Below are positions 26,278 through 35,314 of a stretch of DNA of 64,000 bases, one piece after another. The notes under the pieces are model-generated. The model was not told the DNA's origin. It saw nothing but the letters and a program-made list of their open reading frames with translations, and did not search any database. The position numbers and the translations under genes were made by a program. This DNA is from Microbacterium mitrae (GTDB taxonomy: Bacteria > Actinomycetota > Actinomycetes > Actinomycetales > Microbacteriaceae): NCBI RefSeq assembly GCF_008017445.1, contig NZ_VRSW01000001.1, positions 62,001 to 126,000 of the forward strand, given 5' to 3'. The number at the start of each line of letters is the position of its first letter. Within the stretch, counting starts at the first letter, position 1.

Positions 26278-26307
26278 AAGAAGGCCCCGAGAAGTCGGGG
26301 CCTTCTT
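26278..26307. terminator. bidirectional terminator, second tRNA cluster / MoxR operon
   Basis: Perfect 13-bp stem AAGAAGGCCCCGA / TCGGGGCCTTCTT, loop GAAG. It ends the tRNA cluster on the plus strand and lies 7 bases beyond the last stop codon of the minus-strand MoxR/VWA operon. Confidence 0.9.
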
Positions 26308-26314
26308 GCGTTTG

Positions 26315-27409
26315 CTATTCGTACTCTGCGAGGAGCTTGTCGAAGGCGTCTTCGTCGTCTTCGCTGATGGTGGGCCCGGTCACGACGTAAAGAATCACGC
26401 CCTCAAGCGGTTCGCCGCTGCGCGCGTTCCAGTCTTCCCGATCCTTACGGAAGCGACCGTCCTCGGTGTCCATGCTGAGGTCGACAATCTGCACGTACAG
26501 CGTGAAGTTGGCGTCGTAATCGTCAGCGTAAAACTCCCAAATCGCCTGCTCGGTTGGCTCTGCGGAACCATAGAGCTGTTCCAGCACCTTGTCGTCACGG
26601 TAGCCGGGTTCGGTCAGCGAATACATATCGTCGTAACCGAAGTCATTGACCACGGAGTTGATGCTGTTCATCACCGCGGTCTTGTCGCTCACGCCGTGAA
26701 CGGCCTCATTGGTCATCCACTTTTCACTCGTGTAGGTGAAGAACCAGGATTCGCCACCGTAGCCGTTGCGAATCGGTCGCTTCATCTCGTCGGCAGGTTC
26801 TGTCCACGAGAAACCGAAGTCGGTGGTCAAGCGATTGCGCACCTGGCCGAGAAGCTCATCGGCATCGGCCTTGTACTCCTCATAGCTTGGCCCGCCGATC
26901 AAATACACCGGCTCTTCATCTTTGATTCCGGGATACTTCTCCCAGAACTTCTGATCATCGCTCTTCAGGTTTTCGTAGTTGCCGGTGTACGCGCTCGTGA
27001 GCGCGCCAGCAGCACCGACCGTTGCCACATTCGCAACCAGACAGAGCGCGAGAGCGGCAGAACCCCAACCGCGCGCGCCGGGTGTGAATAGCGCAACCAG
27101 TACAAAAACGAGGACGGCAATTTGCAGCGCCAGCATATTGAAGCCGTAGAGCGTGTGACTCCCGCCCACGTTGAGCACGATCACCAACACGATGACGTAC
27201 ACGGCGGCCACAATAAGCGCTGCGATGCCCATCCAGGTGCGCTTCGGCTTGTCAGCAGTGGAACCACGCGGCGGCACGGGAGCGCCGGGAGGGAGCTGCG
27301 GCGCACGCGAGCGTTGCGCCCCACGGTAGCCGCCGGGGGGCGGCACGGGGGGAGCGCCGTCGCTACTGGCGACGTAACGGTTTGAGGTGGCTTCGCCGGG
27401 GATCACCAT
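26315..27409 (-). CDS. membrane protein with Pro-rich N-terminus, last gene of MoxR/VWA operon
   Basis: A 364-residue protein I do not recognise. Residues 1-55 are Pro/Gly/Arg-rich and probably cytosolic; three hydrophobic segments lie at about 58-80, 90-112 and 116-138; the remaining 220 residues are acidic, aromatic-rich and probably outside the membrane (G-P-S-Y-E-E-Y, W-F-F-T-Y-T-S-E-K-W). Its ATG overlaps the end of the preceding gene by 7 bases (ATGGTGA), so it is coupled to the MoxR operon and may be a client or partner of that chaperone-like system. Nothing marks an enzyme. Confidence 0.75.
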   Translation of the reverse strand: MVIPGEATSNRYVASSDGAPPVPPPGGYRGAQRSRAPQLPPGAPVPPRGSTADKPKRTWMGIAALIVAAVYVIVLVIVLNVGGSHTLYGFNMLALQIAVLVFVLVALFTPGARGWGSAALALCLVANVATVGAAGALTSAYTGNYENLKSDDQKFWEKYPGIKDEEPVYLIGGPSYEEYKADADELLGQVRNRLTTDFGFSWTEPADEMKRPIRNGYGGESWFFTYTSEKWMTNEAVHGVSDKTAVMNSINSVVNDFGYDDMYSLTEPGYRDDKVLEQLYGSAEPTEQAIWEFYADDYDANFTLYVQIVDLSMDTEDGRFRKDREDWNARSGEPLEGVILYVVTGPTISEDDEDAFDKLLAEYE

Positions 27410-28230
27410 GGCTTGTCCGTTTCGTAGTCGCTCCAGGGATCTTCGCCGTCGCGACCGATATCGTCGCGGTCGCGGTCGCCCTGGCCGAGTCGTTCTTCAA
27501 TTTCATCGAGCTTGTCTTGACCGGGACCGTTGTCGGTCTCTTCACCACCGCCGTCGCCCTCTTCGGGGTCGGTGGGCTGTTCGCCACCTTGGCCGTCTTG
27601 CTTTTGCTGCTGTTGCTCTTGCTTTTCTTCCAGGCGCTGTTCGAGCTGCTCACGCTGCGAGCCCATGTCACGGTTGGGATCGCTCGAGTTCTCTGCCGCC
27701 TTCTCTTCGTCTTGGCAGTCTTTCGGGCCATCGAGCAGGTTCAGGAGGGCCTCGTCGTAGAGCTTCTTTGCCGCATACGGGTCGCCGGCCTCGTCTTTCA
27801 GGTCGCCGAGGCGTTCGATCGTGATGGAAAGGTTGATGCGAACCGCACACTCTTCGAGGCCGGTGACAAGTTCGAGCGACTTCTCAAATTCGGCGCGGGC
27901 CGGCGTGTATTGGGCATTGGCGGCCAAGCCCACGGCGTTGTTAAACGGCGCCTTGAACGGTTCGAAAACGTTGACCGGATATTGCCACTGTGCGGCGCGC
28001 GAGGTGCCGGAACCATCGCCGGTGATGAAGGATGCGATCGACATGTGCGCGGCGGCATACATGCTGAGAATCTTGACCACGAGCAGCGTGATGACGATCA
28101 GAATCGGGATACTGCCGATGCCCACCCACTTGCGGATTCGGCGTCGCCGACGGTTGCGCGCCAACAACTCCGAGGCCGGGTTCGGCTCTGACTCAACAGA
28201 ATCCTCTGCCACGTCTTGCGAAATCGTCAT
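27403..28230 (-). CDS. membrane-anchored TPR-like protein of the MoxR/VWA operon
   Basis: A 275-residue protein with a basic N-terminus (R-N-R-R-R-R-R), one membrane segment at about 35-56, then a helical region (about 90-165) whose N-A-Q-Y-T-P-A-R-A-E-F-E-K-S-L-E pattern is TPR-like. The last 100 residues are Gln/Glu/Asp/Gly-rich low complexity. MoxR operons often carry a TPR protein after the VWA genes. The start overlaps the preceding VWA gene by ATGA. Role inferred from position only: a scaffold for the VWA/MoxR complex. Confidence 0.7.
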   Translation of the reverse strand: MTISQDVAEDSVESEPNPASELLARNRRRRRIRKWVGIGSIPILIVITLLVVKILSMYAAAHMSIASFITGDGSGTSRAAQWQYPVNVFEPFKAPFNNAVGLAANAQYTPARAEFEKSLELVTGLEECAVRINLSITIERLGDLKDEAGDPYAAKKLYDEALLNLLDGPKDCQDEEKAAENSSDPNRDMGSQREQLEQRLEEKQEQQQQKQDGQGGEQPTDPEEGDGGGEETDNGPGQDKLDEIEERLGQGDRDRDDIGRDGEDPWSDYETDKPW

Positions 28231-29255
28231 GAGTGGCTCCCTTCATCCGCAGCACGCTGTTCCGCTCGCGCCGTTGCCTTAAGGCCGCGCAGTTGCGTGG
28301 TGAGCATGGTCGCCCGCAACAACTCCCACGCGATGATTGCCGATACCGCGATGGCCAGAATCCACGACAGATCGAAGACACCGCCGGCCGTTTCAGAGTT
28401 CGACAGCGTCATCGAGGAGGTAGGCGCTGGCGGGAAGGTGGCCTTGGCGCCTGCTTCTCGCACCTCAAGGTTGACGCCGAGGTCATCCGCGATTTTTTGT
28501 AGGTTGGCTTCGTCGATGACCGACAGCGCCACCTCGCCCTCATACTCGATGTATTCGTCGCTGGGGGAGTCGGTGGCGTAGCCGCTGGTGATCTTCATCG
28601 GGCCGCCCGCGGTGGTTCCGTAGCCGAACACGGCGCCGCCATCGACGAGCTCGGCAGACTCTGCGAACGAATCGGGCTCACGATCTGAGGTTTGCTCACC
28701 GTCGCCAAAGTAGAACACCATGCGCGAGCGGTCGGTGTTCGTCCCAGCCGCGGTTGTTAGCACGCGCTGCAACGAGTTGGCGGCCGCGCCGATATCGGAA
28801 CCACGACTCACGCTGGTCGTTTCGGGGCGCAGCACCGCAAGCGATGACATCACGGCGCTCGAGTCTGTCGTCAGCGGCAATCGCACCTCGGCGTTACTGG
28901 CAAAGGTGATCAGCGAGAAACGCGCGCCGGCGTACTGCGTCACGAGTTCTGCGACGTCTTCTCTGATGCCGTCGATGCGCTGTTCGCCATCGCCCCAGTC
29001 TTCGGCGACGATGGAGGCCGTGGTGTCGACCACCAAATAGATATCGGTATTCGTGGTCACCGTTTGCGTCGCCGAACCGGTGAGGCCGGGGCGGAGCAAC
29101 ATCACAAAGCACAGCACGACAAGTAGCGCTCGCGTCGCCCACAATCCTCGCTGTCGTGGCGCCTTCGCCGTGATGAGCGCACGCGCCACGAGATAGACGA
29201 GCGGCGCAAACAGCAGCACCAGCAGAATCGGCGTAATGACGGGCTGAAAGGTCAT
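28227..29255 (-). CDS. VWA-domain membrane protein (second of pair)
   Basis: A 342-residue protein with two N-terminal hydrophobic segments (about 7-27 and 37-55), a von Willebrand factor A domain (about 68-245) and a C-terminal membrane segment near 300-320. The MIDAS motif D-x-S-x-S appears as D-T-T-A-S, a Thr replacing the first Ser; a second element F-G-D-G-E-Q supplies the distal Asp. ATG 29255 was chosen because it overlaps the upstream stop as ATGA; the frame upstream is a shadow. The domain probably lies outside the membrane and binds a partner through a divalent metal. Confidence 0.85.
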   Translation of the reverse strand: MTFQPVITPILLVLLFAPLVYLVARALITAKAPRQRGLWATRALLVVLCFVMLLRPGLTGSATQTVTTNTDIYLVVDTTASIVAEDWGDGEQRIDGIREDVAELVTQYAGARFSLITFASNAEVRLPLTTDSSAVMSSLAVLRPETTSVSRGSDIGAAANSLQRVLTTAAGTNTDRSRMVFYFGDGEQTSDREPDSFAESAELVDGGAVFGYGTTAGGPMKITSGYATDSPSDEYIEYEGEVALSVIDEANLQKIADDLGVNLEVREAGAKATFPPAPTSSMTLSNSETAGGVFDLSWILAIAVSAIIAWELLRATMLTTQLRGLKATARAEQRAADEGSHS

Positions 29256-30238
29256 AGCTTCACCCGCCACAACACGAGAAGAAAAGCGACGGCAAAGCCG
29301 GCGAGAAGCGTGATCCACAGGTTCGGATCGTCGGTCCACACAATCTGCACGTCACCCTGCAGTGCCGAGGCATCCTCCTCCTGCACGCGGTCGACGATAT
29401 CTGCCACCGTCGTGGTTCCGCGTAGTTCATACATTTCGCCACCGGTGGAGGCAGCAGCCGCGCGCATTTCTTCGGTGAGCAGCGTGCTCGCCCCGGCCAC
29501 CGGGTTGATCGCGAAGATGCGAACGCCCTTTGAGCTGGCGTAGGCGGCGGCTTCGGGCAGCGTCACGATGCTGTCGCCGAGCTCTTCGTTATCGCTGGCA
29601 AAGATGATCGATCGGCTACGGTCTTCATCCTCGTGATCAAAGCGCATCGCGCACGCGGTGAGGCCGTCGCCAATCAACGACGAGCCGGCACCATTCATGG
29701 TTCCAACCCAGTACTCGGGCATCGCATCCCAACTTTCAAAACTGTCGCGGAGCGACTTCAAGTGCTCTTTGACAAATTCGTAATCGTCGGTGAGAGGAAA
29801 GACCTGTACCGGTGAGGCGTTGAAAATCGTGAGTCCGATGCGCTCGCCCTTGAAATCGTCGGTGAGCTCGAGGAAGGTATCCAAGATTTCCATGTCAACC
29901 TCGGCCATGGACCCAGACACATCCAGGCACAGCATGATGTCGCGACTGGTGTTGACGGGCTGAATGGTCTGCGCGGCCATGGGGCGGGCAGCGGCGATGC
30001 CGCCAACGCCCATCGCGATGACACCCAGAGCTAGCGCCGCCGCGAGCGCCACTCGGCGGCGCTTGATGGCGCGCGCGAAGCTCGGCATGTTGCGCAGTCG
30101 TTCGGCGCGCGCCAGCGGCGCTCCCGCCTGTGCGCGGTGGCGCCGCGATCGGCGAATGCCGAGAACGATGCCGACGCCGATCACCACGACGATGACGCCC
30201 AACATGACCCACGGAACGAAGGCGAAATCTAGTACCAC
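29252..30238 (-). CDS. VWA-domain membrane protein (first of pair)
   Basis: A 328-residue protein: a membrane segment at about 8-28, a basic loop, a second segment at about 64-85, a VWA domain (about 98-290) with a perfect MIDAS D-V-S-G-S (about 106-110), and a last membrane segment near the C-terminus. This BatA-like topology is standard for MoxR operons. The GTG start at 30238 lies within the end of the preceding gene, so translation is coupled. The canonical MIDAS here contrasts with the altered one in its partner. Confidence 0.87.
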   Translation of the reverse strand: MVLDFAFVPWVMLGVIVVVIGVGIVLGIRRSRRHRAQAGAPLARAERLRNMPSFARAIKRRRVALAAALALGVIAMGVGGIAAARPMAAQTIQPVNTSRDIMLCLDVSGSMAEVDMEILDTFLELTDDFKGERIGLTIFNASPVQVFPLTDDYEFVKEHLKSLRDSFESWDAMPEYWVGTMNGAGSSLIGDGLTACAMRFDHEDEDRSRSIIFASDNEELGDSIVTLPEAAAYASSKGVRIFAINPVAGASTLLTEEMRAAAASTGGEMYELRGTTTVADIVDRVQEEDASALQGDVQIVWTDDPNLWITLLAGFAVAFLLVLWRVKL

Positions 30239-30714
30239 GATGACACCACCGCTCGGGCTGCTGCCGCGCCGGCGACCGGATCAATCACCATGTCTTTGCG
30301 GAAGATGCTGGGGTAGTAGTGGCGTTGGAGCGCGTCGATCAGGGCCGGGTGTACGCCCAATTCGACGAGGTCAGACAGCGACAGCACGGGCGCTTCGAGG
30401 CCGGAGTACTCGTTGACGTAGGAGCGCACCAGCGCGCTGAGTTCGCGGTTCGCTGTCTTTGGTGACATGGCTCCCGCGGTGTAGGCGGCCTCGATCTGAT
30501 CGATGCGCGCCGCGTATTCGTAACGCAACTGCGTCAAGACGTCGGCGGTGACCGGAACCGATGGCTGGGTGCTCTGCTTGGGTGGTTTCTCAATGCGGGT
30601 AAACCACAGCACCAGTGCCCACGCCACCAGCACGAGGGCGATCAGGCCGACGGCGAGCAGCAGCCAGCCCCAGCCGTACTGATACGGGGGATAGAACTCA
30701 TCAGGCCCTTGCAC
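30229..30714 (-). CDS. single-pass membrane protein of MoxR operon (DUF4381-like position)
   Basis: A 161-residue protein: short N-terminus, one membrane segment (about 14-38), a basic Pro/Gln linker and a C-terminal helical domain of about 100 residues (Y-E-Y-A-A-R-I-D-Q-I-E, L-I-D-A-L-Q-R-H-Y-Y-P). Position and topology match the small membrane proteins found between DUF58 and VWA genes, but I cannot assign the family firmly. GTG 30714 is preceded by GGAGG at 6 bases, and the gene overlaps the DUF58 gene by 14 bases. Confidence 0.72.
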   Translation of the reverse strand: MQGPDEFYPPYQYGWGWLLLAVGLIALVLVAWALVLWFTRIEKPPKQSTQPSVPVTADVLTQLRYEYAARIDQIEAAYTAGAMSPKTANRELSALVRSYVNEYSGLEAPVLSLSDLVELGVHPALIDALQRHYYPSIFRKDMVIDPVAGAAAARAVVSSWY

Positions 30715-31588
30715 GATCCCTCCGATCCAGCATGCGCAAGATATCGGGGATCGTGTTGGCAGAATCACGAACGGTCACATGGCTAATGGCGTATTTTTCG
30801 AGCCGCGCGCGACGTTCGGCGTCTTCGCGCTCTTCCTCGGCGACAACGGCGCCGCGCAGCGAATCATCGCCGTGCACAAACTCAGGCACCGCCCACCCCG
30901 TGACCACATCGGAACGCGCCGACTGGCTGTGATTTGCCAGCACCGGGTTTGCATCGGTGATGGTGATCCACAGCATGTCGTGCTGTACCCGTAAGCGACG
31001 GATGAGCTGATCGGTGCGCTCGTTCATCGGCGCCTCATCGGTAATGATCACGAGGATCATGCGACGTGCCACGGTTGCCGCGACAAACTCCAGCAACTTG
31101 TTGATGGAACCTTCGGCGGTGGATTCTTGCGTCGCCGATTGGATGGTGCGCAGCGTTGCCTCGAGCGCAGACTCGCTACGGCCACTGGCACGACGCTTCA
31201 CCACCGAACTGTCACCATAGACCAACCCGATGTCATCGCCGTGCGAGACGGTGAGGTAGCCCAAAGCCCCGGCGGCAAGCAGCGCCAACTCGTACTTGGG
31301 CTCTTCATTCTCGGCGAGCGCCGCCATCGTGGTTCCGGTGTCAACGACAAACAACACGGTGTGCATGCGGTCTGCCCGCATGCGCTTCACGAGAATTTCG
31401 TTGTGCCGTGCTGATGCGCGCCAATCGATATCGCGCACCTGGTCACCGACCTGGTACTCGCGAAGATCTTCAAAATCAGACCCGCGGCCGCGCATGAGTG
31501 AGGCGTATGCGCCGTCGAGCGGATGCATCGACCGTCGCGCAGACGTGATGAAGAGCTTGCTCTTCACCTGGGTAATAAGGCTGGGCAT
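30701..31588 (-). CDS. DUF58-domain protein
   Basis: A 295-residue DUF58 protein. The signature G-R-G-S-D-F-E-D-L-R-E-Y, then D-x-V-R-D-I-D-W-R-A-S-A-R at about 33-61 is clear; the remainder resembles a VWA fold with a modified metal site (V-V-D-T-G-T-T-M). DUF58 proteins nearly always follow a MoxR ATPase, and here only 5 bases separate the two genes. It is thought to bridge ATPase and VWA proteins; the client is unknown. Confidence 0.9.
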   Translation of the reverse strand: MPSLITQVKSKLFITSARRSMHPLDGAYASLMRGRGSDFEDLREYQVGDQVRDIDWRASARHNEILVKRMRADRMHTVLFVVDTGTTMAALAENEEPKYELALLAAGALGYLTVSHGDDIGLVYGDSSVVKRRASGRSESALEATLRTIQSATQESTAEGSINKLLEFVAATVARRMILVIITDEAPMNERTDQLIRRLRVQHDMLWITITDANPVLANHSQSARSDVVTGWAVPEFVHGDDSLRGAVVAEEEREDAERRARLEKYAISHVTVRDSANTIPDILRMLDRRDRARA

Positions 31589-31593
31589 GGCCG

Positions 31594-32601
31594 TTACGGG
31601 GTCGGCACCGCTGCAAAGATCGCGTCAATGATCTCTTCGCTGCGGATGTTCTCGGCCTGCGCTTCGAACGTGAGCAGAACGCGGTGGCGCAGTACGACGT
31701 GGCGGAGAGAGCGCACGTCTTCCGGAACCACGTAGGAGCGGCCGCTTAGAAGCGCGTACGCGCGGGCGGCTTGCAGGAAGGCGATTGAGGCACGCGGGCT
31801 TGCGCCGTACTTGAGGTAGCGCGCCTTCTCCTCACCGATATACGGCGCCGGGTTTCGCGTCACGTACACGAGGGAGACGATGTAGTTGCGAACGGCGGCG
31901 TCAACATAGATGCGGCTCGCGATGTCTTGTAGCATCTTGACGTCGTCGAGGGAGACGACGCTGGCAACGTGGCCCTCGGAGCCGCGTCCCAGCACGCCGG
32001 AGTCGATGCGGTTCAGCACCTCCAGCTCTTCGTTGGGGCTCGGGTACTCCACGATCTCTTTCAGCAAGAAGCGGTCCATCTGAGCCTCGGGCAGCTCGTA
32101 CGTTCCTTCCTGCTCAATGGGGTTCTGCGTGGCGATGACCAAGAACGGCTCTGGCAGCGGATAAATCTCGCCACCGATGGTCGTCTGGTGCTCTTGCATG
32201 GCCTCGAGCATCGCGCTCTGGGTCTTGGCGCTGGAGCGGTTGATCTCGTCAAGCAATACGAAGTTGGCGTGAACCGGGCCAAGCACGGTGCGAAACGAGC
32301 CCGAGCTGTTGTCGTAGATCTGGTTGCCGGTGATGTCTGAGGGCAACAGGTCAGGCGTGCACTGAATGCGCTTGAACTGTGCCTGCACGGTAGCGGCGAG
32401 CGTGCTTGCCGCGGTTGTCTTAGCCAGACCAGGCACCGACTCCAACAGAATGTGACCGTCGGCGATGAGCGAGATGAGCAGGCTGGTGCGCAGCCGCTCC
32501 TGACCCACCATCTTGGCCGAGTACGTGTCAGAAATGACCTTCAGCACTCCGGCTGCTCGTGCCATTTCCTGATCGGTCGGTGCTGCGTGCCCCACGTTCA
32601 T
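31594..32601 (-). CDS. MoxR-family AAA+ ATPase
   Basis: A 335-residue cytosolic AAA+ protein of the MoxR group. Walker A is V-P-G-L-A-K-T-T (the G-x-A-K-T variant normal for MoxR), Walker B is V-L-L-D-E-I-N-R, and Sensor 1 is A-T-Q-N-P. MoxR ATPases act with VWA proteins as metal-dependent chaperones that mature or insert other proteins. ATG 32601 has AAGGGG 6 bases upstream; the frame extends far upstream only as a shadow of thrS. It heads a seven-gene operon: moxR, DUF58, small membrane protein, two VWA proteins, a TPR-like protein and a membrane protein of unknown role. Confidence 0.93.
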   Translation of the reverse strand: MNVGHAAPTDQEMARAAGVLKVISDTYSAKMVGQERLRTSLLISLIADGHILLESVPGLAKTTAASTLAATVQAQFKRIQCTPDLLPSDITGNQIYDNSSGSFRTVLGPVHANFVLLDEINRSSAKTQSAMLEAMQEHQTTIGGEIYPLPEPFLVIATQNPIEQEGTYELPEAQMDRFLLKEIVEYPSPNEELEVLNRIDSGVLGRGSEGHVASVVSLDDVKMLQDIASRIYVDAAVRNYIVSLVYVTRNPAPYIGEEKARYLKYGASPRASIAFLQAARAYALLSGRSYVVPEDVRSLRHVVLRHRVLLTFEAQAENIRSEEIIDAIFAAVPTP

Positions 32602-32757
32602 CGTTGTCCCCTTCATGCGGGCAACTCGATGCGCCCCCGCAGTTACCCTACCTGCGCACTGTGGCGTTTCCTGCTCGATATTGCCTGAATGTGGATAGTG
32701 AAAAGGGTGAGTGCTGGCTGGCTGTAGCCTAGATTCATCGCCTATCTGGAGAACTCC

Positions 32758-34758
32758 GTGACCGAGAACACCCAGCCGTCCTTCCCGTGCGACGGTTTTG
32801 CACTCTTTTCCGACAAGTCGGTTATCGCCATGCGCGTGAATGGCGCGCAAAAAGACCTCGCAACGCAGGTCACCGCTGATGACACCGTCGAGCCGATCAC
32901 CATCGACAGCGCTGACGGGTTGGCGATTCTGCGTCATTCGACCGCGCACATCATGGCTCAGGCCGTGCAGCGGTTGCGCCCGCAATCCAACCTCGGCATT
33001 GGCCCGCCCATCACCGACGGTTTCTACTACGACTTTCAGGTAGAGACACCCTTCACGCCAGAAGATCTGAAGGCAATCACCAAAGAGATGCAGTCGATCG
33101 TTCGTGAGGGCCAGCGCTTCGTGCGCCGCGTTGTCACCGACGATGAGGCTCGCATTGAGCTGGCCGACGAGCCGTTCAAGCTGGAGCTCATTGGTCTGAA
33201 GGGCGGGGGAGCAGAAGCGGCCGAGGGCGCTAGCGTCGAGGTCGGCGAGGGCGAACTCACCATCTACGACAACGTCACCCGCGACGGCGACGTGGCCTGG
33301 AAAGACCTCTGCCGCGGCCCGCACATTCCCAACACCCGCATGGCAGGCAACGGCTGGGCGCTAACGCGTGTGGCCGCCGCCTACTGGCGCGGCTCAGAAA
33401 AGAACCCGCAGCTGCAGCGCATTTACGGAACCGCGTGGCCGTCGAAAGATGAGATGCGCGCCTACCAGGAGCGGTTGGCCGAGGCGGAGCGTCGCGACCA
33501 CCGCAAGCTGGGTGCTGAGATGGATCTCTTCTCCTTCCCGGACGAAATTGGTTCCGGCCTCGCCGTCTTCCACCCCAAGGGTGGCATCATTCGCTACGAG
33601 ATCGAAGAAAACCTTCGCCGGCACCTGCTGCGCAACGGTTATGACGTGGTGAACTCGCCGCACATCACCAAAAAAGACCTGTTTCAGACCTCTGGGCACC
33701 TGCAGACCTACGCCGACGGCATGTTCCCGCCGATGCACCTCGACGAGCTCGTCGATGACGAGGGCAACATCACCCGTCAGGGCCAGGACTACTACCTCAA
33801 GCCGATGAACTGCCCGTTCCACAACCTCATCTATCGGGCGCGTGGCCGAAGCTACCGCGAGCTGCCGCTTCGCCTGGCAGAATTCGGAACCGTGTACCGC
33901 TATGAGAAGAGCGGAACGCTGTCTGGCCTCACCCGGGTGCGTGGCCTCACGCAGGACGACGCACACATCTACGTGACCCAAGATCAGGTGCGAGAAGAGC
34001 TCACCACCAACCTGAACCTGGTCTTGGAGTTGCTGCGCGACTACGGACTCAACGACTTCTACCTGGAACTGTCGACCAACGAAATCGGCAACCCGAAGTT
34101 CTTGGGTGAGCCGGAACAGTGGGCCACGGCCATTGAAACTCTTCGTGAGGTTGCCATTGAGTCGGGTCTTGAACTCGTCGACGACGCCGGCGGCGCAGCG
34201 TTCTACGGCCCGAAGATTTCGGTGCAGGCGCGCGATGCGATCGGCCGCACGTGGCAGATGTCGACGATTCAGCTCGACTTCAACCAGCCCGAGCGGTTCG
34301 AGCTGGAATACACCGGCGCTGACGGCGCCAAGCACCGCCCGGTGATGATTCACCGCGCTCTGCTGGGATCGGTTGAGCGCTTCTTTGCCATTCTGCTCGA
34401 GCACTACGCCGGCGACTTCCCGCTGTGGCTCGCGCCCGCACAGGTGGTTGGCGTGCCGGTTGCCGATGACTTCGCACCGTACCTTGCCGACGTGATCAAC
34501 CAGCTTCGCGCCGCAGGCGTGCGTGCCGAGATCGATCGCAGCGATGAGCGCATGCAGAAGAAGATCCGCAACCACACCACGGCCAAGGTTCCACTCATCC
34601 TGATCGCCGGCGCCCAAGACCAGGAGGCCGGAACCGTTTCGTTCCGCTTCCGCGATGGTTCAACGCGCAACGGCGTGCCGATCGCCGAGGCAATCGAACT
34701 CATCAAGCGCGCGATCGCCGATCACCGTTCCGTGCTGAACGAGGCCGACTTCGCATGA
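32758..34758 (+). CDS. thrS: threonyl-tRNA synthetase
   Basis: A 666-residue class II synthetase charging tRNA-Thr. The editing domain is complete: H-S-T-A-H at about 60-64 and D-L-C-R-G-P-H near 180. The catalytic core shows the zinc Cys in M-N-C-P-F-H, motif 2 F-G-T-V-Y-R-Y-E and motif 3 [11 protein letters not shown]; the anticodon domain ends the protein. The N-terminal TGS region is present but diverged. The start is GTG 32758 with GGAG 7 bases upstream. Possible -10 hexamers lie at 32725-32735. The next gene overlaps its stop by ATGA. Confidence 0.97.
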   Translation: MTENTQPSFPCDGFALFSDKSVIAMRVNGAQKDLATQVTADDTVEPITIDSADGLAILRHSTAHIMAQAVQRLRPQSNLGIGPPITDGFYYDFQVETPFTPEDLKAITKEMQSIVREGQRFVRRVVTDDEARIELADEPFKLELIGLKGGGAEAAEGASVEVGEGELTIYDNVTRDGDVAWKDLCRGPHIPNTRMAGNGWALTRVAAAYWRGSEKNPQLQRIYGTAWPSKDEMRAYQERLAEAERRDHRKLGAEMDLFSFPDEIGSGLAVFHPKGGIIRYEIEENLRRHLLRNGYDVVNSPHITKKDLFQTSGHLQTYADGMFPPMHLDELVDDEGNITRQGQDYYLKPMNCPFHNLIYRARGRSYRELPLRLAEFGTVYRYEKSGTLSGLTRVRGLTQDDAHIYVTQDQVREELTTNLNLVLELLRDYGLNDFYLELSTNEIGNPKFLGEPEQWATAIETLREVAIESGLELVDDAGGAAFYGPKISVQARDAIGRTWQMSTIQLDFNQPERFELEYTGADGAKHRPVMIHRALLGSVERFFAILLEHYAGDFPLWLAPAQVVGVPVADDFAPYLADVINQLRAAGVRAEIDRSDERMQKKIRNHTTAKVPLILIAGAQDQEAGTVSFRFRDGSTRNGVPIAEAIELIKRAIADHRSVLNEADFA

Positions 34759-35306
34759 CAAGCGACGCTGAACTCGAAGCGGCCGCGCACCTCGCGGGCG
34801 TGCCCGACGAGTTTCAGCGGCTGTGGACCCCGCACCGGATGGCCTACATCCAGGCGGGGCCACAGCCCCTCGTCGACGAGTGCCCGTTCTGCGCTGCGCC
34901 GCAGATGAGCGATGAACAGGCGCTGATCGTGCACCGCGGCACGCACGCCTTCGTGCTGCTGAATCTGTTTCCGTACAACTCGGGCCACCTGCTGGTGTGC
35001 CCGTATCGCCACATTGGCCTGTACGACGAGGCGACGCCCGAAGAAGTCGCCGAGATTGGTGAGCTCACCCAGACGGCGATGCGGGTGCTACGCACCGTCT
35101 CAAACTGCGATGGCTTCAATATCGGCATGAATCAGGGGCGAGTCGCGGGTGCCGGCGTTGCCGCGCACCTGCACCAGCATGTGGTTCCGCGGTGGGAAAC
35201 CGACGCCAACTTCTTTCCGATCATCGCGAAGACGAAGGCATTGCCGCAGCTGCTCGGCGACGTGCGCCAGGCCCTTGCCGATGCGTGGCCGGTGGCCGAA
35301 AAGTAG
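34755..35306 (+). CDS. HIT-domain protein, Ap4A phosphorylase-like
   Basis: A 183-residue HIT-superfamily protein. The histidine triad is H-L-H-Q-H-V-V (about 136-142), preceded by C-P-F-C and the [14 protein letters not shown] strand of this branch. The mycobacterial gene in the same place, directly after thrS, encodes an Ap4A phosphorylase, so degradation of the synthetase by-product diadenosine tetraphosphate is the likely role. Start ATG overlaps the thrS stop by four bases, coupling the two. Confidence 0.85.
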   Translation: MTSDAELEAAAHLAGVPDEFQRLWTPHRMAYIQAGPQPLVDECPFCAAPQMSDEQALIVHRGTHAFVLLNLFPYNSGHLLVCPYRHIGLYDEATPEEVAEIGELTQTAMRVLRTVSNCDGFNIGMNQGRVAGAGVAAHLHQHVVPRWETDANFFPIIAKTKALPQLLGDVRQALADAWPVAEK

Positions 35307-35314
35307 GAGGAGCC

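Noticed and set aside
26315..32601. MoxR/VWA operon as a phage-defence system
   Set aside because: VWA-ATPase pairs occur in some defence systems, but the DUF58 gene and BatA-like topology are those of the common housekeeping MoxR operon, and no nuclease or effector is present.
32602..32757. T-box or other tRNA-sensing leader before thrS
   Set aside because: The intergenic space is too short and has no T-box sequence or matching terminator; actinobacterial T-boxes are chiefly found before ileS.
33394..34617. 407-codon open frame antisense to thrS
   Set aside because: It lies entirely within the catalytic part of ThrRS and shows no protein features of its own.
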